Source: Galaxea fascicularis (taxonomy: Eukaryota > Cnidaria > Anthozoa > Scleractinia > Euphylliidae). From it: DNA of 64,000 nucleotides. The translations under genes and the position numbers were made by a program. Shown piece after piece: positions 1-10,559 of the stretch. Within the stretch, counting starts at the first letter, position 1. Each line of letters opens with the position of its first letter. The stretch lies in NCBI GenBank assembly GCA_948470475.1, contig OX419338.1:14486925-14550924 (forward strand), in the 5' to 3' direction. The notes beneath the pieces were generated by a model. It saw only the letters and a program-made list of their open reading frames with translations, was not told the origin of the DNA and did not search any database.

Positions 1-2082
1 GAGCCTTTTCTGCCCAAAAGCAAACGGTCAACAATCAGAGCCTGAAGGGGTGCCCACCAAAAGGGTCGCGTGTGAAAGTCAGGAACGACCAGAGTGAACG
101 CGTCGTGGAAATCTTGACTGAATATGTAACGAAGGAGTGGGCCGATGAGGACAAAAGGCGGAAAAATGTAAATGTTTTGACGAGCAGGCAAAGAGTTGGC
201 GAAAACGTTCACCCCCGCAGACCGAGGGGTAGGCCAAGGAGTGAAATGAGGTAACGGGTTCCCGCTCCTATCCCTCTGGCAATTACTATCCAGGGACATC
301 AAATCAAAGGAATGAGGGCCAAAACAACGCTCCAAGCACAACCATGTCTCGGGGGTGAGCATACAATCAAGGTCCGATAAATTCCGTGAAGGTACATCTG
401 CTAAATTTCGGCTGGAAGGAACGTAGAAAGTCTGGATGCTGAAATTAAAATCACGACTATGACGGAAAATATCCTTCACAACGTCAGTAATGGCGGTGTT
501 CTTACAGCCATCACCATCCAGAGCGGACTTAAGGACGCGACTATCAATATGAACGTCGACCCTCGAATTGGACAATCGGGCCCGAAACGCGACGAGAGCG
601 TTCAACAAAGCCTTCGACTCCAACACATTGATGTCTTCAGACGAGTCAATGGGCCAATAGTCCCTTGAGACCAGTCTTTGACTATCCTGAATCAAAACTG
701 CACCCCAAGAGCGCGAAGAGGCGTCGGAGTAAAGAGAAACAGTGAGATGATGCTCCGACCGCCAAGGTAAACAATCCTTCCAGTCGTCCAAAAAGCGCCA
801 ATACAAAATCTCGGCACGAAGGTCCCCGTCGATGCACGCAAACGGCCTCGAAGATCGACTGAGCTGAGAAATCGCTTTAAACGTCTCGCGGATATAAAGC
901 TTGCATCCAGGGACCGCCAGACTGAATGAAATCACTTTCCCGGCAAATCTCTGGAGCATTTTAAGGCCAATATTGCGGGAAGCCAACATCTGTTCTCTCA
1001 AACTACTAAACTTGAGCCTCTTATCATCTGGCAGCAGGAATGCTTGACGCGAGGAATCGCACAAGAAACCAAGAAAGCGAACGACTGTGGACGCAACCCA
1101 CTGCGACTTTGCGATACCAATAAAATAGCCCGCTTCAATAAGCAGATAACACATGATGTAGGCAGCGGCTTCAGCGAGGACTTTGCTCGGAACTAAACTG
1201 GCACGAGCAGGAGAACGAAAAAGCTGGCCAACATGACGATCATCGATGTACTGCGACACAGGAACGCCAAACGAACGGGCTGCACCAGTAACGGTTAAAC
1301 CAAGGTTGTGATAGATAAAAGGCGCTCGCCTTCCAGCCAAACGGTAGGGTACGAAATACGAAATACACATCAGTTCCATTCAAGGCCAAAATAGGTACAT
1401 GACGAGGAATGGAGAAGCACATGTTGGTAGCCGTTCTTATCGTCAAAAGACGTCTGAAAATGCCCAGGGAGAACATATCTGGGAAAGTCGGGAAGATGAT
1501 CAAGCCGAAAGGAGAGGTCCCTTATCCAAAGATTCAAATATCGCTCGTCATGACAAAGACGGGGCTTTGAGGGCTCTACTGTGAGGGGAAGGACCAAATG
1601 AGGTGGGGTCACCTCACCGACCCTACCCCACACATCAAGTACTCCAGCAGCCACCCAATCAACCAGAGTCTCAGAAATAAAATCTCGAAATCCTTCACAA
1701 ATCTTAGAATTGCGGAGCCGTATAGGGGGCGGACGTGGCGCGTCGTACGAGCGACCCTTGAAGTTTCTTTTAAACGGCTTGAAAAAACAGTCGACCTTTA
1801 CACCCTCCCGAACAATGTCAAAAAAGTTCGCTTGAGATGAGCTATGACCACTAAGCAATCTCTCCCACACTGGCAAATGATTATGAATTTCCCCAGCTCT
1901 GAAAAACGTAGGATTAAAGAAACGTAACTGCTCGATTTTAGCCAGGTCCGTTGAAGCAACGACCATACTCGGCGAAGGAAGGGGGCCAACGAAAGGGGAG
2001 GTCCCCTGCTTTATATTACACACGGGGATATCACCAGAAGGAGGAGCAAGAGCACTAACTTTGGAATAAAATGAAACAGGAC
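1..2082 (-). pseudogene. Reverse transcriptase-RNase H of the DIRS-like element, one frameshift
   Basis: The first open frame runs from about 2082 down to a TGA at 1372-1370. It carries RT fingers and palm motifs (PRLCHDERYLN, then FDDKNGYQHV, ending GLEWN). Homology continues in a second frame (LPFGWKASAF) and a third frame with the active-site YIDD at 1250-1239. That last frame stays open to the window edge through RNase H (LYSDASSRSWGAVL near 740-700). The frame changes lie between about 1380 and 1310, so two nearby small indels break an otherwise open gene. The upstream limit is uncertain because the frame reads back to an in-frame stop near 2085 without an ATG. Confidence 0.75.
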
Positions 2083-2310
2083 CCTATAAGGAAAAGGGAG
2101 AAATTTTATAAATGAAAAAACGCGGGAATAAACCAAAAGCAGGGGAACCACCCCTTCGTTGACCCCGAGCTCCGAACTAGGTCCGAAATTGAGACACAGA
2201 GCAGGCCCCCCCAAGGTCAACGAAGAAAGTGATTAAAATAGGGTGAAAAAGAAAACGTTAAACAAACTAATGCGAGAGCAAAAATTTATTGTAAACTGAG
2301 ACGTAAGAGA

Positions 2311-4031
2311 CTATTGTCCAGCACGGCCATGACCAAATTGTCGCCTCGCTGGTGGGGCACGGCACGCCCGAGCGATATGTCCCCATCTTAAGCACCTGAA
2401 GCACTGAACCTGGGCACGGCCAGGGTAGGGGGCTGGCCTGCGCATTGTCGAACCAGGACGAACAGGCCTGGGAGGTGGAGGTACCTTTCCGACTCCTTTC
2501 AAAATCGCGTTTGCGTCTTTGGCCACCTTTGCTCGCACGGGATCCCCCAGCAATCCCAGGAAAAGACGCTGAAGCTGTTGGTCATCCACAAAATCCGACC
2601 TGGTCTTTATCTCATCCAAAGCGGCAGCGTACTCATCGGCTTTTTGGTAGTTCTCGTTTCTCGCCAAACGCAACAATGACTGTAAGAGCTCCATCGCCTC
2701 ATACTTGTCAAACATCGCTGCTGGTCGATTTATATAACGACGAAGCGCAGCCAAGGCTGACTCAGAACTGTCTAGAGTCCTAAGGCGTTCCAAGGAAATA
2801 ATCTTTTCCTCTAATACTCTAATGCGATCGGCAGCCTATCATGAAAAAGAACACACTTGAGGCTATTGTCTTCACCAGTGACAAACCCCAACGTTCTCCA
2901 AAAATAATTAACCTAAAAAGTCACTAGCTGGTGGCATACCAAACATTTCCCACCGATGGAGAGTATAATAAAACAAACAGTACAAGAAAACAATATGACA
3001 TCCTACGTCATAATATTGCCGTAACCCGCGGCAAAGCGTAACACTGAAAAAAGCTCAACCATACAAATGAAGCTATACATAGACCCCGCAACTGTCTCAA
3101 CTGGCGGAAATCCTTAAGTTATAAGTACACTGATTGCAACGTCTACCGAGGATATGCCTTCGCCAGTAAAAACTAGCGGTATACCAAACAAACAAACGTT
3201 CCATAAAACTCTTCACTGGTGGAATACCGATTTGAACTGAACGCAATACTGCCCTCACCAGTGGAAATCCATAAATCATGTGCAACTTGTAAGATCTATG
3301 CCACGAGCTGCCTTCGCCAGTTTAGAAAATCTAGCGTTGTACCAAATTACAAATATTGTACCAAACTCCTTCACTGGTGGAATACCAAATTAGAATGCAC
3401 GCAAAACTGACTTCACCAGTGGAAACCCATAATATTTAAGCACACACATGTCAGAAATACCACGGAGACGGAGTAACGCCGGAGACATGGCACAAACAAG
3501 GCTTTTTACTCTGTCCGGCACTAGACCCGTCCCAAATTAATCATTGCAGAAACTAAGGATTTCCTTAAATACTAAAATAAACAGATACCAAGGCGAAACC
3601 CAATATACCGAGGGAAAAAAAAAAATAGAACTAGGGAAAACGAGGGCAGTAAACAGGTAGACAACAACGCACGAGGCGGTAACATTCCTAATGAAAAGGT
3701 TCAACAAAGCGTGGACAATAAACGGACACGTGCTGACAGAATGTTTGGATCGCGCACCAAAACAATACCGAAATCCGTATGAAATTACGCGACCGAAGAT
3801 AAAACGGTAACCGGGCTAAGCAGAAAAAATCTCCAACAAACGTAGCAAGACTAATCCCCACATAAAGCGAAGCAAAAACAAGAATAAAGTTACCTCTACC
3901 GGGGCGGCAGGCGCCGCGGCAGGCTCAGCTATGGGTTCCAACTCTTGAGGAAGATTTTGTGCCGGTTCTGCGACTTGTTGCACTCCAGCAGGAGCCGGAG
4001 GGTCAGGAAGAGCATTAAGTTGATCCGCCAT
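2311..4031 (-). CDS. Retrotransposon Gag-like protein with CCHC zinc knuckle (two exons)
   Basis: Exon 1 is 4031-3894 (46 codons, starting MADQLNALPD, rich in Pro, Ala and Glu). Exon 2 is 2835-2311. The intron 3893-2836 starts GTAACT and ends ATAG, and is phase 0 on both sides, giving about 220 residues. The first residues of exon 2 form a short coiled coil (AADRIRVLEEKIISLERLR). Near the C-terminus is a Pro/Arg-rich stretch, then CFRCLRWGHIARAC, which fits the CX2CX4HX4C nucleic-acid-binding knuckle of retroelement Gag proteins. The reading frame is intact. An unspliced reading of exon 1 hits a stop soon after the donor, which supports the intron. Splicing inside a retroelement gag is unusual and not verified. 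Confidence 0.7.
2836..3893 (-). other. Predicted intron inside the retrotransposon gag
   Basis: The donor follows codon GAG with GTAACT. The acceptor is preceded by a T-rich stretch and TCATGATAG. Both boundaries are phase 0, so the open frame continues without change. The intron contains tandem repeats built on alternating CTTCACTGGTGG and CTTCACCAGTGG cores. Confidence 0.55.
3098..3430. repeat. About 155-bp tandem repeat with mirrored cores
   Basis: Two clear units are seen. GCCTTCGCCAGT recurs at about 3156 and 3310, CTTCACTGGTGGAATACC at about 3211 and 3368, and CACCAGTGGAAA at about 3255 and 3414. A decayed partial unit lies near 2870-2945. Each unit holds one ACTGGTG core and one CACCAGT core, so it contains a short inverted motif. 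It sits within the predicted gag intron. Confidence 0.7.
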
Positions 4032-4460
4032 GGAAACGGCGGGCTGGTGATGGTTGACCAAGCGGAAGGTAATCGCAAAAGACGACTGTCTTTGTGGAGT
4101 ACAGGACGAAAAGACCACGCTCTGAGCGGAGAGACCAAATTTAAACTCGAAATCGCGCATTACTGACGCTATCAGCACGGGCGGAAACGGGGGAATGTGA
4201 TGGAATAACGGCGTGTTTTGCAATGAGCTAATTAATTATGCAGTGAGAATAGTGTACTGAATAATTATAATTTACTTTTACCGGTTCCACTTGTAATAAT
4301 AATCAATGATAATTATAAGGAGTATTTCGAATGCGGATACTTTTTTGTGAATGATGTATATGAAATAAATCGACTGCGTGGACCATTCTTCATTTCATTT
4401 CCGGATTTTTTTTTTTATCTGTAACTGAACAGAAAGTGTGATGCACATTTACAATTTTAG

Positions 4461-7400
4461 GGAGACCCAGGACCTCAAGGTGTGAGAGGACCACCAGGAG
4501 TCTGTGACCGAGATGAAGTAAGGATTGGAGAGGACGTTTAATACGCCATTTCCGAGTTCATGTCTGCCTCCTCTTCAAAGCGAGTCTAAGTGCGAAGTTT
4601 TTGTGATGGTAATTAGTTCTACTTTACATATGAATGAAAACTAATTTTCATAACAAAAACTTCGCACTTGGACTCGCTTTAAAGAGGAGGTAGACATGAA
4701 CTCGGAAATGGCCTATTTGACCCATATTATTTTGAAGAAGGATCCAGATCTAAGTGGATTATGTGTAGATGTAGTTCTTTATGGGGGCGGACGGCCATTT
4801 TGAAATTCTAATTTGAAATTCTAATTTTGACCACTTACCCCACAAAGAACTGGATCTAACCACAAACTGACCATTACTAAAAAGGAATATTGCATATTGG
4901 TGATATGATGAGTGATCACATTTGTGAGTGCAACTTCAGCAGTCTCGAAAAGAGAAGATGAAAAAAGTACAAGCGAGAGTAGAAATCGAGCCCGTGACCT
5001 CCCAATACTGAAGCAGCACTCCAAGCAAGCCATCTGACAGTTGATTATTTTGTTGATTGCAATAAAATCGTAGATAATGTGACTGCTAAAGCCCTGGCCA
5101 AATGGACTCGCAAGTAGACGCAAGTTGAAAACTTGGGTCTACTTGCGACTCCGTTTGGCCAGGGCTTGCGTGCACTTGCGTTGACTTGCGATGACTTGCG
5201 CTCCGGCTTTGGTCGATATCAAATTTCCGGGCAAGTCGAAACAAGCTTTACATCGTTTGGCCACCCAACCCAAGTCAATGCAAGTTGAGTGACGTCCATT
5301 CGTTGTTATAGCAACCTATTAGCAAATGAAATATGGGATATAAAGTTACATTTTGGCCGCACGGGACCAAGCCCTGTAGCCTTGAAATTGGTTTTTGTGC
5401 GACTTGTGTGTATTGCGAGGAAACTTGCGAGTCCGTTTGGCCACGCAACGCAAATTCAGCTTGCGGCTACTTGAGGCTAGGGCTTTAAAGCACTGGAAAG
5501 CTCATTTTTATCGTAACTGCACTTCAAAACTGTCATCTTACAGACTCTCTTAAAACTCAGTATCAAACCGCCTTACATAATATGCGTGAAATTTAGACCT
5601 AATTTCTGTTACTCAGTTAAACAAAGCTAAGTTGTATCACTATCTACGTGTTTCGGGCGCCCCTCAAAAAAGATGATTACACAGGCTATGTTCTTTCTTA
5701 TAGATAAACCGCATCAAGGCTCGGCTTCTTGACGTCGAATCAAAAGTAAGTATTTCTTTTTTCTTTCACTCTGACGTAATGGAATTCAGTTCCAGGTTGA
5801 TAAAGCAAAAGAAAAAAGTACGGCAATAACTGAAGAAGAAAGTTGTTAAAGCCAGCTACAGTGAAATAAGCGCCTTATAAAATATTCATGGTGATGGTTA
5901 ATATTTTAGTCTTGGGTGCACCACTGTCGCCGGGTTTCTGACATAATACGAACTTAAATGTTGCTAAAATATCTAAAATCGCGAAATATAATCAATTGTA
6001 AAACAAAGACAAAAAATTCAGAATGCTTTGCAATCGGTAAGGACAAGACAAAATCACTACTTTCTCCACTAATAGGTGGAAAGAGTTAGCCAGTCGTCGG
6101 ACACTAAACTCAACATATTGGACAGTAAAATTGATGCAAAAGTGGCTGATCTTTTGGCAATAATTCAGGTAAGACCTTTCTTTTGTTAGTCTAAACATGA
6201 TCGATAAAATTAAAACTGTTAATTTGAACTGTCTATGCTAAACAGCAATAAGGACAATTATATATAGAATGATCGATTAAGGCCTTTCGCCGATGAACGG
6301 CATCATTAGGGATGAGAAAATATTCCGCGTGTGCTATATATATGTAAAAAAGGTGAAAGGTAAAATGTGTAAAAGATGTGACGTATATGTGCAAGCTATA
6401 GAAATAAACTGTGAGTAGAATAAAAGCTACAGTTTCTCGCTGTCCTTACTGTACTGTAACTTACTACTTTTTCTCCCTTTCTGTAGACAGGAGTCAATAT
6501 TGAAATATACGTTCAGACAGTAATTTAGCAGGTAGAAAACTCCTCAAATGTCACCACCCTAGCTATAATCGTGCCTGCCGGAAAAAAGTACCCTGCTTAA
6601 CTAAACAAATCGTATATAATCTACATGACCCACAAAGGAACAAAGCACAAATTATTAACAATAATTTACGAATACTCGAAACATCTTTTCCACTGTCTTT
6701 CCCACAGTCTTACAGTTTTAAAGAACCTGCAAATCAAGATTTTCTTGTTATACGAATAGTCAAGGAGTAGAAAAGGTTGAATAGTCAAGGACATGAAGCA
6801 GGAGTAATACCTTACTACCTTTCATAAGGCGGTTTTCAACTGAGTTTTGAGAGTAAAACGGATTTCAGTTGAGTGGCCAATCACAATAGAATCAAACAGC
6901 ACATTGAGCCAATCAGAATATAAAGCCATTACATGAAGCTGTCGCGAAGCGCGGGAAGATGTGCCCATACAAGTCGCTATTGGTATTGGTTTTGCTTCTC
7001 ATTGGTTGAAAGAGGGGTGCGAATTTTGCTGGCCAATCACAACTGCTCTAATTCGCGTTTGCATTTGTTTTGCTTAACTTCGCTCTGCTATTGGTTGACA
7101 AAACTCCTGCCACTTTCTTAGCCAACTGAAGCAAAACCAAAACCAATATAATCGCTAGTTGCACGTGCGCATTTTCCAGGTCATGGCTCGGTAATTATCT
7201 CAGATTCTGACTGGCTCAACAACCTGTCTTCATCTCTTGTCATTGGTCAGAGTAACTGCTTTGGTCAGGTTTTTGGTTTTACGACACTCGCTTGAAAACC
7301 ACTCTAAGATTCACGTTTGTAAAAGTAATGATTGCGATCATACATAGGAAAGGAAAAAACCTTGTGGCCCATAATTCTTTGTTTATTATGACTACTTTTT

Positions 7401-8616
7401 CTTTTAGATGGTGAATGCCACCATAATTCCAGGACCACCTGGACAACAAGGGTTACCGGGACCACAAGGGATTTCTGGACCAAAGGGTGAAAAGGGAGAT
7501 ACAGGGAATACAGGGCCCCAGGGGACAAGAGGGCCAGCAGGTGATCAGGGGCTAAGAGGAGTCATGGGTCCTCGAGGTCCTCAAGGCCCCAAAGGAGACG
7601 ATGGAGACTGTAGTTTGAAGGACTGCAAATATCATAAAATGGAGACTGTTTCTTGGTCCGGAAAATTCCCCACACCGGTGACCCTGAAGGGACCTTCTCA
7701 GGTAAGTGCGTGTTCACTGTAAATCAGGCGTACCAGCAGCAAGACTGAGCAAGTTTTCTAAACAAGCGTAAATAAGCCGCCCTCGAAGTTATAAGGGTTC
7801 CAAAAACACCAAAAATTTGGTTTTGAGCAGATCAACAAGTATGGCTATCTATAATTCATTAATTGTTTGAGCAACGTGTTTGAGCACATGTTAGTCACCC
7901 TTATGTCTTGCTGTTGACCTGATCTGTCAATGATTGACTGCTATGGACTGAATGAAGACTCAAAGAGCGAGTACATTATCTATCCCTCAACTGACCTAGC
8001 TGTAGATGTAGTTTCCCTTTCAGTGAGTCAGTGGTGCTGATGGAGAAGGCTCAGACTACAAATGATCTACCTTATTTCCCTTAGCATGAACAGACAGCGA
8101 AAACATCTCGTTGCACGAAACAATTTCTTCAAACTAAGACCAAATCAGTTTCTCCTGAAGCCACTTAGTGTCGTGTACCTCAGTCTGGACTGACTTTCTG
8201 TTAGGCCTCTTAAGTAAGAGCCCACCGGAGCAAATCTCACCTGCTCCACTATTTCTGACTCTGCGCTGATATCCTGAGCTCTTTTGGGGAGGCTCTCGGT
8301 AAATAGTTAAAAATTAACAACGTAATGTAAACCAATATGGTCAATATTTGAGATCTTTGTTCCACAGGGTCACGTTATAGTAGGAGTGACGTGCTCATCA
8401 GAAAGAGCTGGAATGGCTCAGCTGTCGTACGAAGAAACTTCCGGGTCATACATTTGCTCATGTGGAAAAAACAATTCAGGGAGAGAAAAGGATGAAATAG
8501 ATCTTAGAGACAACATACAGCAATCCCAAAGTTCATCTCTGCTGCATCAGAAGCATCAACGGCATTACTGGCAGAGAGTTTGCAAGCTTCACTACTGGGA
8601 GTGCCCTATAGACTAA
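4461..8616 (+). CDS. Collagen-like protein with coiled coil and Cys-rich C-terminus, 5' partial
   Basis: Five phase-0 exons with GT-AG borders: 4461-4517, 5704-5745, 6076-6168, 7408-7701 and 8368-8616 (stop TAA), 244 codons in the window. Exon 1 gives Gly-X-Y repeats ending in CDRDE. Exons 2-3 give a heptad-like stretch ([14 protein letters not shown], then [20 protein letters not shown]), predicted as a trimeric coiled coil. Exon 4 begins MVNATI (a possible N-glycosylation site), followed by about 20 uninterrupted Gly-X-Y triplets and a CSLKDC knot. Exon 5 is a Cys-rich tail (TCSS, ICSC, WECPID). This order resembles secreted or type II membrane collagens. The signal peptide or anchor must lie upstream, beyond the retrotransposon. 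The exon 4 ATG is an internal codon right after an acceptor, not the start. An ATTAAA at 8838-8843 may serve as the poly(A) signal. Confidence 0.8.
4545..4712. mobile_element. Foldback MITE-like element in collagen intron 1
   Basis: Arms of about 65 bp (4545-4610 and 4645-4712) are near-perfect reverse complements, starting GCCATTTCCGAGTTCATG and ending CATGAACTCGGAAATGGC. The spacer is about 35 bp and there is no coding potential. Confidence 0.75.
5088..5486. mobile_element. MITE with nested inverted repeats in collagen intron 1
   Basis: The outer end AAAGCCCTGGCCA is mirrored by a degenerate GGCTAGGGCTTT. An inner palindrome at 5089-5166 pairs AGCCCTGGCCAAATGGACTC with its complement. ACTTGCG and GTTTGGCCA motifs recur through the body. 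It has no ORF with homology. Confidence 0.6.
6831..7304. repeat. Imperfect inverted-repeat block with repeated CCAATCA motifs
   Basis: GCGGTTTTCAACTGAG near 6831 is mirrored by CTCGCTTGAAAACCAC near 7290. Between them GCCAATCA/CCAATCAGA-like words recur in both orientations. It sits in the intron before the main collagen exon and resembles a decayed inverted-repeat element. Confidence 0.4.
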
Positions 8617-9849
8617 CACTGTCATGCGTGATCCAACTTGCATACGGATTCGATTACTTAAGAATGTGTTACTCGATAAAACTTTGCCTCTCAAAACTTT
8701 TCACTTGCTCATAAAATTTCAGAGGTCAACTCAGAGTTGTTCTCACAGTTGACATTGTTATTGATGGAGTAGGATTAGCCATATTTTGCTTGTATGTACA
8801 GTAATGATTGATTCCGCTTTCTTGATACGGATAAAACATTAAACTAAGAAGTTATGCGACCACCACTTCTTCGACGTTGTACCCTAAAGAAAACACTAAA
8901 TGTGCAATCAAAGCTTTAGTTTCTTTTGTTTAGAGGTGTACATTCAGTTAAATCATATGCAACACATTATTCAGAGAACACTTTTGTCATTAAGCGCTGA
9001 AAAGTCCAGGTTTAAGGTTTGAGGGTGGAGGGAAGGCTATTTTAACTACAAAACGTCTTCCGGTTATGTTTTTTTCAATCGAAGACGTTTTTAAGATTTT
9101 GGAGTCAGAACCATATTATGTGATCAGAACAGAAAAAATCATAAAACTCAAGTAGCGTACCCTGAATCTTTAGGTGATCTTTACAAGACGTTAACATTTT
9201 TCGTTAATTTCATTCATGGCAGTGTAACAGTTATCATAATCTTAATTTTTCTTCGCATTTTTTGGTATCCGGCTGAAATGCAGTAATATTCTCTTTGTTC
9301 ATTCAAAGGACGAAACAAGAGTCTACGAGTGCTTTCAATTGCATGGAAATACAGGAAAATGGGAAAACAAATGGAGCAGTCCTTCCCACTGGAAATTTCT
9401 CGGAAAAAAGGAATACCTTCAGATGTATTCCTCTTTTCTCGTTTTTACCGAAATGACCAGAATATCGCTGAACCATTTGCCTCATCACACTAGAACAATG
9501 CTCCTTCGTGAAAATGCGTTTGTTGCTCCCAAATCCGGAGAAACTTGTACTGTTCCATTTGGCGGAAAATTCTCACCGGTTTTTCCATACAAATGGAAAG
9601 CGCTCCTGTTCTCCACTTGCGGTAAATTCGTCTCCAGCGATGACTTCCATCAGGTCATTGATTCAGACTCTGTAGCGCCGTCTGAATTTCTCCACCTAAA
9701 ACCATCTCCAAATTCTCACAGGGCGTGAGGCCAGTTGACGCCATCCTTGGGGCCAGTTGTTCTTGTGCGCGCTCAGGTGCTATTTCAGGATCTTCTGAAG
9801 AGAGGCACATTCAAAGCTTAACTCACTCCTCAGGTCAGGGTAAAAAAAG
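8617..9849. other. Collagen 3' flank and unassigned sequence
   Basis: It starts with the likely 3' UTR of the collagen-like gene. From about 9290 to 9740 is a stretch with loosely repeated words (CAAATGGA, GGAAATTT) and a 129-codon open frame at 9339-9728 without recognisable domain. Its position just past the C-terminal end of the Penelope-like fragment suggests it may be that element's terminal region. This is inference. Confidence 0.3.
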
Positions 9850-10545
9850 AACGATAGGCCGGCGCGACTCCCTCTCGCGTGTTTTTAGCCTTGTTCAGTT
9901 ATAGTTTTGCTCTAACGAGTATGTCTTTTAGGGAAGGCCCTTTCTTGTATGATATTAGTGGCGGTTCCTTAAAGTTTTGGGTGTTTCTCTACAAAATGGC
10001 ATTTGCTTAAAAGGAATTCCTTTAAGTTTGCACTGATGGATGATATTGTGTTACAAACGGCAAGGTTATTTTATTTTCCTTCTGCTTTTGTGGGGGGGGC
10101 TTCTGCCCGTCTTGAAACTTTACTTGTTAGAGGTTTTTTTCGATAAACTCTTTAGGGTAACCTCTCTCTGCAAGGTGCGTTTTAAAGGCTTTAATTTTCT
10201 CTTCAAATAATTAGTTTCAGAGGAGTTTGTCCTCAGAGGTCGTACAGCCTCTCCGTTCACAAATCCCCTTTTGACACCGGGTGGGTGACAGGACGAGAAA
10301 TGCGTGCATTGAAATGTCTCAGTAGGTTTGTAGTGGGTTTGCACATCAAGAACCGATTTTGAGCCGAATCTTATGCCTTTGTAAATGATGGTGTCCAAGA
10401 AAGATATTTCAGTGTCGGAAACTTCAGCCGTGAATTTGATTGTAGGATGGTGTTTGTTTGCTAGTTTAATGAACTGTGTTATTTCTCCTCTGTTTGTGTT
10501 CCAGAAAGAGAATATGTCGTCTAAGTAGCGTTTCCAAACGAGCGA
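9850..10545 (-). pseudogene. Penelope-like retroelement reverse transcriptase, truncated and frameshifted
   Basis: Read on the minus strand, the fragment starts with VWKRYLDDIFSFW, whose YLDD (10527-10516) is the RT catalytic motif, and continues to ISFLDTIIYKGIRF, HYKPTETFQCTHFSS and KRGFVNGEA, the order typical of Penelope-like elements. Near 10170 a one-base shift moves the homology (ERGYPKEFIEKNL) to another frame. It resumes as LPFVTQYHPSVQT and KEPPLISYKKGPSLKDILVR down to about 9850. The N-terminal RT and any GIY-YIG domain are not seen. It is a dead 5'-truncated copy. Confidence 0.8.
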
Positions 10546-10559
10546 TTTGATTGCGCTTT

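Larger units (their letters stand above)
1..4031 (-). mobile_element. DIRS-like (tyrosine-recombinase type) retrotransposon, 3' part outside window
   Basis: This minus-strand element holds a spliced gag, then reverse transcriptase and RNase H, and runs off the left edge of the window. No aspartic protease or DDE integrase is seen after gag. The segment after RNase H (about 400 down to 60) has the DIRS/Ngaro-type linker, with an FDLMS-like motif, then a PWPTP motif and an IFPPFVLIGPLLRY motif. I therefore infer a DIRS-superorder element whose tyrosine recombinase lies left of the window; the recombinase itself is not seen. The upstream end is not defined, because no terminal repeat was recognised near 4031-4230. 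Confidence 0.75.

Noticed and set aside
3098..3430. A CRISPR-like array of regularly spaced repeats
   Set aside because: There are only two full units, the whole unit is conserved rather than short repeats with unique spacers, and the context is eukaryotic.
7304..7528. A minus-strand frame over the collagen exon
   Set aside because: It is the complement of the Gly-X-Y coding sequence and has no independent support.
9339..9728. A 129-codon plus-strand frame
   Set aside because: It has no domain, and it contains loosely repeated words typical of interspersed repeats.
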